From: a bacterium
Lineage (GTDB): Bacteria; Latescibacterota; UBA2968; GCA-2709665
DNA length: 9,566 nt
NCBI GenBank assembly: GCA_027619145.1
Contig: JAQCGA010000111.1
Location: forward strand, 1-9,566
Reading direction: 5' to 3'
Position numbers and translations under genes: made by a program. The notes below the pieces were generated by a model that was not told where the DNA came from, did no database searches, and saw nothing but the letters and a program-made list of their open reading frames with translations. Below, in pieces: positions 1 to 6,180 of the stretch; within the stretch, counting starts at the first letter, position 1, and every line of letters starts with the position of its first letter.

Positions 1-10
1 CCTCTTTTGG

Positions 11-49
11 ACAGGCGACTGCGGGCCACCCTGGACCGCAGTCGCCTGT
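11..49. terminator. 14-bp perfect inverted repeat, probable terminator of a left-hand neighbour
   Basis: ACAGGCGACTGCGG (11-24) is perfectly complementary to 36-49, around an 11-base loop. This is a very stable GC-rich hairpin. Neither side has a strong T-tract. The plus side (TTATATGTATTTC) is more T-rich than the minus side, so termination of a plus-strand gene left of the window fits slightly better. It could also be a second terminator for the sigma-factor unit or a dispersed intergenic repeat. The bases just right of the stem share a 10-mer with the hairpin at 6319-6348. Confidence 0.55.
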
Positions 50-102
50 TATATGTATTTCGACAGAGAAAACGCAAAAGATGTTTCGCACTAAAAGAGA
101 CA

Positions 103-132
103 GAAGAAAAAATGGCTGTGGGATGGCCACAG
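103..132 (-). terminator. Rho-independent terminator after the sigma-factor gene
   Basis: Read on the minus strand, CTGTGG (132-127) pairs with CCACAG (121-116) across a 5-base loop. The bases CCATTTTTTCTTC follow immediately. A short GC-rich stem with a U-tract, 33 bases past the sigma-factor stop codon and in the right orientation, fits an intrinsic terminator. The 6-bp stem is on the weak side. Confidence 0.6.
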
Positions 133-164
133 GATCTGAGCCTGCCGGTCCGGGCGCGGTTGCA

Positions 165-746
165 TTAAGAATGCAGGAGATCCGTGCCTTTGAGGTGCTC
201 TTCCATTTGCTGGCGGGCGCGGTATAGCCAGCTTTTGACCGTGCCGATTGGAACCTGGAGTGCCCGGGTAATTTCAAGATAAGAACGGTCTTCCAGATAA
301 CGCAAGACCATAACTTCCCGGTACGGAGAAGGCAGGCGCTGGATGCACTGTACCAGATGGTCCCGGGATTCTTTGCGAGACAGCGCTTCTTCAGGGTTTT
401 CGATGCGCGCCGGTTCCCAGGTGTCTCGCAGGCCGAAACCGGGGTTGGAAACGGTATCCAGACGGGCGGACAGGGCTTTTTGGGATCGGTGGTGCGAGGT
501 GCACAGGTTCATGGCGATTTGGGTGAGCCAGGTGGAAAATGCGGCGTCACCCCGAAAGCCAGATAACCCGAGGAAGGCTCGAATGAAGGTGACCTGCACC
601 AGGTCTTCCACGTCTTCCAGGTCTGGTGTGCGGCCGCGGACGGTTGCGTAGATTCTGGAACGATGGGTTCTGTACAGGTTTCCGAAAGCGTCCGGGTCTC
701 CATCCAGCGTTCGGCGCACCAGTTCTTTTTCTTCTGTGCGCAGCAT
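165..746 (-). CDS. ECF-type RNA polymerase sigma factor (sigma-70 family)
   Basis: This gene encodes a 193-residue, two-domain alternative sigma factor that would direct core RNA polymerase to a dedicated promoter set. Region 2 spans about residues 20-90. It includes DLVQVTFIRAF (48-58), matching the usual DLVQETFLRAF core-binding motif, and the FSTWLTQIAMNLC stretch (70-82). Region 4 spans about 128-185, with a helix-turn-helix around 156-178 (YLEIT...GTVKSWLYRAR) for -35 recognition. There is no sigma-3 domain and no C-terminal extension, as is typical of the ECF class. The ATG at 746 is preceded by GAAAGGG about 8 bases upstream. No classical anti-sigma gene with a zinc-binding or RskA-type domain is nearby. 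Upstream on the same strand, 104 bases away, is a 68-residue membrane protein that could take that role. The family assignment is secure, but the ECF subgroup and regulon are unknown. Confidence 0.93.
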   Translation of the reverse strand: MLRTEEKELVRRTLDGDPDAFGNLYRTHRSRIYATVRGRTPDLEDVEDLVQVTFIRAFLGLSGFRGDAAFSTWLTQIAMNLCTSHHRSQKALSARLDTVSNPGFGLRDTWEPARIENPEEALSRKESRDHLVQCIQRLPSPYREVMVLRYLEDRSYLEITRALQVPIGTVKSWLYRARQQMEEHLKGTDLLHS

Positions 747-777
747 TGTGTAACCCTTTCGAGAAAGTGAGGCTTGA

Positions 778-839
778 GACTGGAGATCCGGGGTTGGAGA
801 GTGGACCTCAACGCGGTCCGTTTACCCCGGACTCCAGTC
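778..839. repeat. Long imperfect hairpin between the small membrane protein and sigma-factor genes
   Basis: GACTGGAGATCCGGGGT (778-794) is complementary to 824-839, with one extra base in the left arm. Inside the loop is a second stem, GGACC (803-807) with GGTCC (815-819). The structure fills most of the 104-base gap. Neither flank has a T-tract, so it does not look like a strong intrinsic terminator. It may set relative expression of the two genes by mRNA stabilisation or partial attenuation, or it may be a dispersed intergenic repeat. Confidence 0.55.
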
Positions 840-850
840 TGATTGGTGCG

Positions 851-1057
851 TTACTTGATTTCGGCCAGAAAAGCAGAGACGTTCGGTTCCGGAGACATTT
901 TTCGGGCAACCGACGGTCTGTTTTCGACCATGTGCTTGATGCTGACCATGGTAAATGTGCCGAATACGAGTAAGAGGACTATCAGCACGCAGAACCCGAC
1001 ACTGTTCAGGTTCTGGCGCTCCTCTTTTTTACGGAGAACCTCTCGAAGTGTCTGCAT
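851..1057 (-). CDS. Small single-pass membrane protein, possible partner of the sigma factor
   Basis: This gene encodes a 68-residue protein I cannot place in a family. Residues 1-20 are charged (R5, R9, K10, K11, R14). Residues 21-41 form one hydrophobic helix (GFCVLIVLLLVFGTF...). Residues 42-68 are a short polar tail. By the positive-inside rule the N-terminus is cytoplasmic and the tail periplasmic. The start at 1057 is chosen because GGAGAGG lies 3 bases upstream of it. An ATG four codons earlier (1069) has no comparable ribosome site. The frame stays open further upstream to 1408, but that part crosses hairpins and terminators and does not look coding. The gene precedes the sigma-factor gene on the same strand, so a membrane tether or regulator of the sigma factor is a reasonable inference. 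No known anti-sigma motif is visible, and a structural role such as a small division or envelope protein is equally possible. Confidence 0.62.
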   Translation of the reverse strand: MQTLREVLRKKEERQNLNSVGFCVLIVLLLVFGTFTMVSIKHMVENRPSVARKMSPEPNVSAFLAEIK

Positions 1058-1091
1058 AGACCTCTCCATAGGATTTGGGTGAATTGTACGT

Positions 1092-1116
1092 GTGCGTTGA
1101 TATGAATGGAACGCAC
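1092..1116. promoter_or_regulatory. Palindrome GTGCGTT-N11-AACGCAC upstream of the small membrane protein gene
   Basis: Two perfect 7-base arms (1092-1098 and 1110-1116) flank an 11-base spacer. The nearer arm is about 35 bases before the start codon at 1057. The spacing suits a dimeric regulator's operator. A hairpin in the 5' leader is the alternative. No clear sigma-70 promoter overlaps it. Confidence 0.4.
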
Positions 1117-1142
1117 CGTGTTTACCTGCCGGGGTGATTCGG

Positions 1143-1181
1143 GGCCCTCGCATTGTCCCGCCAAAGACTCGTGAGAGGGCC
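1143..1181. repeat. Inverted repeat GGCCCTC...GAGGGCC
   Basis: The 7-base GC-rich arms at 1143-1149 and 1175-1181 are perfectly complementary and separated by 25 bases. It lies directly after the 19-codon reading frame (minus-strand sense) and before the palindrome at 1092-1116, so it could form a leader hairpin in the same transcript. There is no T-tract. Confidence 0.35.
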
Positions 1182-1185
1182 GCTG

Positions 1186-1245
1186 TTATGCTGCCTGCTG
1201 CAAGAGAAACAGCAGGTGGGTGCAGATCGAAGGCTGTTTTCCCAT
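1186..1245 (-). CDS. Candidate 19-codon leader peptide with consensus Shine-Dalgarno site
   Basis: AAAGGAGG (1257-1250) sits 4 bases before an ATG at 1245. It is the best ribosome-binding sequence I see in the window. The frame encodes MGKQPSICTHLLFLLQQAA and then TAA. Residues 10-15 are hydrophobic. The codons for LLFLLQQA form most of a stem, CCTGCTG (1200-1194) with CAGCAGG (1216-1210), so translation would open that hairpin. The frame lies downstream of two minus-strand terminators and about 130 bases upstream of the small membrane protein gene. A leader peptide or a degraded gene start are both possible. Without conservation data this rests on the ribosome site and the context. Confidence 0.35.
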   Translation of the reverse strand: MGKQPSICTHLLFLLQQAA

Positions 1246-1278
1246 TGGACCTCCTTTCCGTATGACTATGTTTTGGAT

Positions 1279-1318
1279 GCAGAAAAAGCCACGGTAGTTT
1301 GCTCGTGCCGTGGCTTTT
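1279..1318 (-). terminator. Second of two tandem terminators (possibly bidirectional)
   Basis: AAAAGCCACGG (1284-1294) pairs perfectly with CCGTGGCTTTT (1308-1318) around a 13-base loop. On the minus strand the stem ends in CTTTTTCTG. On the plus strand it ends in CTTTTCGG, so it could work in both directions. It lies immediately after the first minus-strand terminator at 1321-1353. Confidence 0.7.
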
Positions 1319-1320
1319 CG

Positions 1321-1353
1321 GAGAAAAAGAAAAAAGCCATCCGGGAGGATGGC
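1321..1353 (-). terminator. Strong rho-independent terminator, first of a tandem pair
   Basis: On the minus strand GCCATCC (1353-1347) pairs with GGATGGC (1342-1336) across a 4-base loop. TTTTTTCTTTTTCTC follows. Stem, tight loop and long U-tract are textbook. It would end transcripts from the promoter at 1716-1688, or read-through from the alarmone-enzyme gene. Confidence 0.82.
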
Positions 1354-1525
1354 CGCATCGTTCGATAGGAACGTTTGCCAGTATCTCACCCAGACACGAG
1401 AGAACCATCGGTTTGATGGTTCAATGGTCCTGGAGAGGTTTCTGGCAAATAAGTCGATTAAAATGAATCGATTATTTTAAAATCTTTCTGTCCAGGACCT
1501 GCTATTCCGCTATACCTGCGGAATG
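1325..1525 (-). ncRNA. Candidate structured RNA with several stem-loops and a possible pseudoknot
   Basis: Between the promoter at 1716-1688 and the terminator at 1353-1321 there are at least four perfect local stems: ATTCCGC/GCGGAAT (1504-1510 with 1518-1524), GGTCCTGGA/TCCAGGACC (1426-1434 with 1491-1499), GAACCATC/GATGGTTC (1402-1409 with 1415-1422) and CGTTC/GAACG (1359-1363 with 1369-1373). In addition TTTGCCAG (1374-1381) is perfectly complementary to CTGGCAAA (1442-1449), which lies inside the loop of the 9-bp stem, so these two helices cross as in a pseudoknot. The long loop also contains AT-rich alternative pairings (1454-1480). I recognise none of the common families (RNase P, tmRNA, 6S, SRP, c-di-GMP or other riboswitches). 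The primary transcript may start near 1681. It could be a trans-acting RNA or a cis leader for the downstream membrane protein/sigma pair. No convincing protein-coding frame covers the interval. Confidence 0.5.
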
Positions 1526-1687
1526 AATTTGATGTACGTAGATACGCATGCCCAACATTTCTGACTCTTTCCGTATTGGGTTAACGGGTTGACTGTAAGC
1601 GATGTGAACAGAGTCGCCATCGAAGATTTTTCCGGATTTGAGTATTGAATTCCAGCAAAGAACGCCGGTTTATCCCTCAGATTAAAT

Positions 1688-1716
1688 AGTTTAAAGATTG
1701 TCAAGGGAGAAGTCAA
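1688..1716 (-). promoter_or_regulatory. Sigma-70-type promoter directed at the structured-RNA region
   Basis: On the minus strand TTGACT (1716-1711), a 17-base spacer and TAAACT (1693-1688) match the housekeeping consensus at 5/6 and 4/6. A second TTGACA overlaps the spacer. Transcription would start near 1681, about 90 bases beyond the alarmone-enzyme stop codon, and run into the stem-loop cluster. The surrounding sequence is AT-rich, as expected for a promoter. Confidence 0.55.
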
Positions 1717-1768
1717 GAAAAAGTTTAGAAAATTTATTTTTTGGTTCTCACACGGCCAGATGCCTGGA

Positions 1769-3298
1769 CTATTCCAGCATCCGTTCATCTGAGGTGTCTG
1801 TGCGACTGAGATTCCTGCGGATGAGGCGGCGGGCGCGGTAGGTTTTGGCGTAGCGCAGCCAGCTGCGTTTGGGTTGCTGTGTGGGGGAGGTTTTCACTTC
1901 CACGGTATCTCCCCATTTGAGGACGGTAAACCGGGAAGCGGGTTTTCCGTTGACGCGGCCGCCGGTGCAATGAAGGCCCAGGTCTGTGTGAACGGCAAAC
2001 GCGAAGTCTGCCAGGGTCGCGCCTTCGGGCAAGACAATGGGATCATCTTTGGGCGTAAAGACGGCCATTTCCTGGACAAAGAGGATGCGTTTGACCTCGT
2101 CCAGGAAGCGATCCGATGGTCCGGCGTGTTCGTGCCATTCTGAGAGTTCCTGGAGCCAGCGGCCACGGCGTTCTTCCTGCAGCCTGTCGCCGCGCAGGGT
2201 GGCCACGCCCAGTTCGCCCATTCGGTACATGGACGGGGTTTGGATATGGATTTCAAAGCGCATCCCCGCGTCGATGACGATGGTGTGCAGGGCCTGGTAT
2301 CCGTTGCGTTTGGGGAGCGCAATAAAATCTTTCAGGCCTTCCATCAGGGGTGCAAACTGGCTGTGAATGACGCCCAGAGTGCGGTAACAGGCATCGCGGT
2401 TGGAAACGATGACTTTGACGGAGTACCGATCATAAATATTTTTGATGGAGTCCGGTACTTTCCGCACATATCCTGTTTTTCGATAAATGCTACGCAGGCT
2501 CTTGGTGTGGAGTCGGAGACGGGCGCGGATGCCGCATTCTACCATGGCGGATTTGATGTACTCCTGGGATGCCAGGAAGGCTTTGGGTGGCCCTTTGTCC
2601 AGCAGATGAATGAGCTGGTTGTAGATTTTGGGTTCCAGGCAGCCAAAACTGCGGTCTTCCAGCTCTCGTCGGATGCGGTCCATTCCCAAGAGGTGGGAAA
2701 GCGGTGCGTACACGTCCAGGGTTTCCTGGGCAATGCGTCTGCGCCGTTTTTCGTCTCGGATGCCGGCGATGCTGCGCATGTTGTGAATCCGGTCGGCCAG
2801 TTTGAGAATGAGTACGCGGGGATCTTCCTGGGCGGCGGCGAAAAGGCGCTGCAAGGTGGCGGTGCGGCGAGCAGACCGACTGCGGGTGTGGGAGCCTTCT
2901 ACTTTGGTAACGCCACGGATGAGGTCCGCTACTTTTGTGCCGAAGGTGGGCAGGATGTCTTCCTGAGAAAGTGCGGAGTCTTCAACGGCGTCGTGAAGCA
3001 GGGCGGCGGTGATCATGTCCACGTCTTGAGCGAAACCAAATTCGGAGGCGAGGATGAGGGCTACGGCAATAGGATGGGTAATATAGGGCTGGCCTGCATC
3101 TCGATTTTGCCCTTCGTGGCTGGCATTTGCAAGGAGATAGGCCTGGCCTATCATGGGGTGGTAGGCATGCGGCACATGGGCGAGCAGTTTGTAAAGCGGC
3201 TCCCGGATGGACGTGGTACCGTCTGGACTCAAAGCGTTATTCTCCAGAGACACAAAATGTTTGTTTTTACGAATTTTTGGACCGACCCTTTTTGCCAT
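1769..3298 (-). CDS. RelA/SpoT-family (p)ppGpp enzyme, short form with degraded synthetase site
   Basis: This gene encodes a 509-residue alarmone enzyme acting on ppGpp and pppGpp in the cytoplasm. The HD hydrolase domain (about 45-215) keeps the expected metal and substrate residues: H61, R66, H75, H102-D103, E106-D107, D169 and N173, in LLHDAVED and KLADRIHNMR. The synthetase domain (about 240-375) keeps D290, KDFIALPK and NGYQALHT (Y334) and E349. However, the GR.KH motif reads LHTKS, RFKD reads GLKD, EIQIRT reads EIHIQT, MH reads MY, and the AAHW segment reads ATLR. A TGS domain follows (about 410-470). The helical, zinc-finger and ACT domains of full-length Rel (700-750 residues) are absent, because the frame stops about 40 residues past TGS. 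I infer a mainly hydrolytic, SpoT-like role. The ATG at 3298 lies inside the upstream dinG gene (32-base overlap), suggesting translational coupling. It has no clear ribosome site, so a downstream start such as the TTG at codon 23 behind GGAG is possible. Confidence 0.9.
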   Translation of the reverse strand: MAKRVGPKIRKNKHFVSLENNALSPDGTTSIREPLYKLLAHVPHAYHPMIGQAYLLANASHEGQNRDAGQPYITHPIAVALILASEFGFAQDVDMITAALLHDAVEDSALSQEDILPTFGTKVADLIRGVTKVEGSHTRSRSARRTATLQRLFAAAQEDPRVLILKLADRIHNMRSIAGIRDEKRRRRIAQETLDVYAPLSHLLGMDRIRRELEDRSFGCLEPKIYNQLIHLLDKGPPKAFLASQEYIKSAMVECGIRARLRLHTKSLRSIYRKTGYVRKVPDSIKNIYDRYSVKVIVSNRDACYRTLGVIHSQFAPLMEGLKDFIALPKRNGYQALHTIVIDAGMRFEIHIQTPSMYRMGELGVATLRGDRLQEERRGRWLQELSEWHEHAGPSDRFLDEVKRILFVQEMAVFTPKDDPIVLPEGATLADFAFAVHTDLGLHCTGGRVNGKPASRFTVLKWGDTVEVKTSPTQQPKRSWLRYAKTYRARRLIRRNLSRTDTSDERMLE

Positions 3299-6149
3299 TG
3301 GTACTGCTGGTTTGCTCGAACCAGGTCTGGATGGCGCCGATCAGTTCCTGGGAAGATTGAAACGTTTGATGGGCCACGGGCAGCGCTTCTAGAAAAGCCT
3401 GGCCGTAGCGCGTGCTGAGGACCCGGCTGTCCATGACAATGACGGCGCCCCGGTCTGTTTTTTTGCGGATCAGCCTTCCAAACCCTTGCCGGAATTTCAG
3501 AATGGCCTCGGGTACCGAGTAATGCAAGAAGGGATCTTTGCCCTGCTTTTCCAGTTCTTCCATATGTGCGGCTACGATGGGTTCGGACGGAACGGCAAAA
3601 GGCAGGCGGACAATGCCCAGGATCTGGAGCGCCTCTCCGGGTACGTCGATGCCTTCCCAGAAGCTGTCTGTGCCCAAGAGCACGGCGCGTTCTTCCAGTT
3701 TAAATCGGTCTGTGATGCTGGTGCGCGATCCGTCTATGCCCTGGCCCAATAAGAGGATACCGCTGGATTTTAGCTCGGTTTTGATCGCATTGTAGGTGCG
3801 ATTGAGCATGCTGTAGGATGTAAATAAGGCCAATGTGCCGCGCCGGGCATTTATGGCCAGGTCCGAGAGGAGGCTGTCTACGGCTCCCTGGAATTCTGGT
3901 GATTTGGGCGAAGGCATAAAGCCAGGGGCACAGACCAGGGCCTGGTTTTCATAGTCGAAGGGAGAACCGAGGCAGAGGGTTTGTACGCGGCCTTCCGGAA
4001 GAGATTCCAGGCCCATCCGGCGTAGGAAATAGGTGAGTTTTCCGCGAATGCCCAGGGAGGCAGAGGTAAAGGTAATGGTTTCCATTTTGTCGTAGAGTGC
4101 GTCGTGGAGGACGTCTGCAACGCTTAACGGGACGGCGAAAAGACGGGTATCCGCACTGCCATCTCGGCCGGGCAGTTCCATCCAGTACACGGCACCTTCG
4201 TCTTCGGCAGATGTGAGGTAGTCCAGGTCGTCCAGGAGACCCTGGCAGTCTTCGATGCGCCCGTCGAGTTCGTTGCGGAGTTCGTCCTGGTTTGGAAAGG
4301 CGTTTTCGGGGATGTCCCGGAGCCAGTCGGCCAGGTTTTTGAGGCGGCTGCCCAGGCTTGCGATGGCCTCGGCGAAGGAACCCAGGCTTTCTGCGAGGCC
4401 ATCGAAGGTGGGTTCTTTGGGCCTGTACCGAATTTTTTCGGTATAGGCTTTGCGGGAAGAACCCGTTTGCTGCATTTGTTCTGTGAGGTCCTGGAAAAAG
4501 ATCTGGGCAGAAAGCCAGAGTTTTTCGGCGGCGTCCATGGCAATTTTGATGCCGGTGTCGAAGGCTTTGAGCGTGTCGTTTTCCAGGTTGGCCACAGACA
4601 TCCAGTGTTGCATGGCCGGCAGGGTTCCGGTACCGGAAAACCCGGGACTGCGAAGGTGTTCGGACAAGTTTTTGACGCGCCAGATGTTGAGTTCGCGGCC
4701 CAGGTAATGGGCGGCAATTTTTTCGACGTTGTGGGCTTCGTCTAAAACCAGATGGGTGTATTCGCCCAGGATGGCGTTTTCTGAGGCGATGTCCGAGAAG
4801 AGCAGGGAGTGGTTCACCACTACAACGTGCGCTTTCTGGGCAGATCGGCGGATATTGTTGGCGTGGCAGCGGCCATTGTTGCGGCAGCGCTGGCTTCTAC
4901 AAAAGCCGGAATCCGAACAGACTTTGGCCCAGAGCCCGGCATTTCGGGACATATCGAAGCCCGTATTCTCGTTGATATCTCCGGTTTCGGTTTGTTCTGC
5001 CCACAGAACCAGTGGAAGTGCGCCGATGCGTTCGTCTTCGGTGAAGACGGCTTCCAGGTTGGTCAGGGCCGCCCCCCAGCGATTCAGGCAGATATAGTTG
5101 CTGCGGCCTTTGAGCAGCGCATAACGGAAGGGCATGTCCAGGATGATTTCGAGTGCGGGCAGGTCTTTGAAAAAGAGCTGTTCCTGGAGATTTTTGGTAT
5201 TGGTAGAAACGACTACGCGGGCCTGGTTTTGCACGGCGTACAGGATGGAGGGGAGCAAGTAAGCGATGGATTTTCCCACGCCTGTACCGGCTTCTACGAC
5301 AAGGAGGCGACCGTGGTTTGCGGCTTCGCCCACCGCGCGGGCCATGGCTACTTGTTCTTGCCGAAATTCGTACCCATCAATTTTCTTTTCGAACAGTCCA
5401 CCGGGTTCGAGCATGGCCTGGATTGTGTCCAGATCCAGGGGGGTGTGTACACCCCCTTCGAGCGCATGGACTTCCTCTCCGCCCACATTGAAGAACGCCT
5501 GGAGTATATCTGCACCGCCGCCTGGTTTGCGGTTGAGAAATTCTTTGCGAACGCTTTCGTTTCCCAGTTCTACCAGGATGGGGAGCAGGCCGGAGCGGGT
5601 ACCCTGGAGGAGCTGAAGCATTTGTTGCTTGAGCCGCAGGGGTGCTTCCCGCAACACGTTCAGAACACCCAGGAAAGTACCCGCCAGTTCTTCGGCATCT
5701 TTGAGGGCTTTGTGTGGGGTTTCGGAGGTGGTACCGAAGTGGGCGGCAAGTGTTTCTGCGCGATGGTCTATAAAGGTGGGGAGCGCAGCTCGGGCGAGGT
5801 CGCGCAGGCTGTGCAAGTTGCTGGTAAATGGCGCGGAGGAAGTTGCAGAAAGGAAGCGTTCTTCGAAGCGGCCGTGGTAGGCAACCAGCGGCAGGTCTGT
5901 TATGAAGCTCCGGAAGTTTTGCAGGGCGGTCTCGATGCGGGGTGCTTTTTGGACTGCCATTTCTGTGATGCCTGTGAGACGCACAATTTCTTCCGGGATG
6001 CCGCGTTCTGGTTTTACGTAGGTCTGAAACCGATCTGTGATCTTCCCGGATTCGACCTTAACAGCGCCCATTTCGAGGATTTCTGCCTCTGCGGGGTCCA
6101 GCCCCGTGGTTTCCAGGTCCAGGGCGACAAATGTGTGGAGAATGGACAT
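3267..6149 (-). CDS. dinG: DnaQ-like 3'-5' exonuclease fused to DinG-type ATP-dependent DNA helicase
   Basis: This gene encodes a 960-residue fusion for DNA repair or resolution of unusual DNA structures. The N-terminal DEDDh exonuclease domain (about 6-160) has Exo I D11-L-E13 and Exo III H146...D151. Exo II is altered: VAYHGRFE, with E96 where Asp is usual. The helicase part has Walker A GTGVGKS (288-294), DEAH (470-473), FWEGIDVPG in the C-terminal motor domain and QGFGRLIR (888-895). Cysteines C354, C411, C417, C422 and C428 occupy the region where XPD/DinG enzymes hold a 4Fe-4S cluster. Exonuclease-DinG fusions are well known in Firmicutes, with similar lengths of about 900-930 residues. 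The start at 6149 is chosen because AGGA lies 6 bases upstream and the DnaQ domain begins at once. The frame could extend to 6236, but that crosses a terminator-like hairpin. The 3' end overlaps the alarmone-enzyme start by 32 bases, so the two genes form one unit. Confidence 0.94.
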   Translation of the reverse strand: MSILHTFVALDLETTGLDPAEAEILEMGAVKVESGKITDRFQTYVKPERGIPEEIVRLTGITEMAVQKAPRIETALQNFRSFITDLPLVAYHGRFEERFLSATSSAPFTSNLHSLRDLARAALPTFIDHRAETLAAHFGTTSETPHKALKDAEELAGTFLGVLNVLREAPLRLKQQMLQLLQGTRSGLLPILVELGNESVRKEFLNRKPGGGADILQAFFNVGGEEVHALEGGVHTPLDLDTIQAMLEPGGLFEKKIDGYEFRQEQVAMARAVGEAANHGRLLVVEAGTGVGKSIAYLLPSILYAVQNQARVVVSTNTKNLQEQLFFKDLPALEIILDMPFRYALLKGRSNYICLNRWGAALTNLEAVFTEDERIGALPLVLWAEQTETGDINENTGFDMSRNAGLWAKVCSDSGFCRSQRCRNNGRCHANNIRRSAQKAHVVVVNHSLLFSDIASENAILGEYTHLVLDEAHNVEKIAAHYLGRELNIWRVKNLSEHLRSPGFSGTGTLPAMQHWMSVANLENDTLKAFDTGIKIAMDAAEKLWLSAQIFFQDLTEQMQQTGSSRKAYTEKIRYRPKEPTFDGLAESLGSFAEAIASLGSRLKNLADWLRDIPENAFPNQDELRNELDGRIEDCQGLLDDLDYLTSAEDEGAVYWMELPGRDGSADTRLFAVPLSVADVLHDALYDKMETITFTSASLGIRGKLTYFLRRMGLESLPEGRVQTLCLGSPFDYENQALVCAPGFMPSPKSPEFQGAVDSLLSDLAINARRGTLALFTSYSMLNRTYNAIKTELKSSGILLLGQGIDGSRTSITDRFKLEERAVLLGTDSFWEGIDVPGEALQILGIVRLPFAVPSEPIVAAHMEELEKQGKDPFLHYSVPEAILKFRQGFGRLIRKKTDRGAVIVMDSRVLSTRYGQAFLEALPVAHQTFQSSQELIGAIQTWFEQTSSTNGKKGRSKNS

Positions 6150-6180
6150 ATGGAGTCCTGGGTACCGTAATGAGATGTAA

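Noticed and set aside
1058..1408. Upstream extension of the small membrane protein frame to a 185-residue protein
   Set aside because: The extension runs through two terminators, inverted repeats and a strong ribosome site in another frame. The start at 1057 has GGAGAGG immediately upstream.
1325..1700. RNase P RNA, tmRNA, 6S or SRP RNA as identity of the structured region
   Set aside because: None of their conserved core sequences is visible on either strand.
1510..1788. Minus-strand frame of 92 codons (or 36 codons from 1620)
   Set aside because: It overlaps the end of the alarmone-enzyme gene and the promoter at 1688-1716. Neither start has a usable ribosome site, and no protein features are visible.
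2240..3418. Plus-strand open frame of 392 codons
   Set aside because: It lies antisense to the clearly conserved HD and synthetase domains of the alarmone enzyme and shows no motif of its own.
4809..6170. Plus-strand open frame of 453 codons
   Set aside because: It is exactly antisense to the conserved exonuclease and helicase domains of the dinG fusion. The product is rich in Gly, Cys and Phe with no recognisable domain, as expected for the complement of a GC-rich gene.
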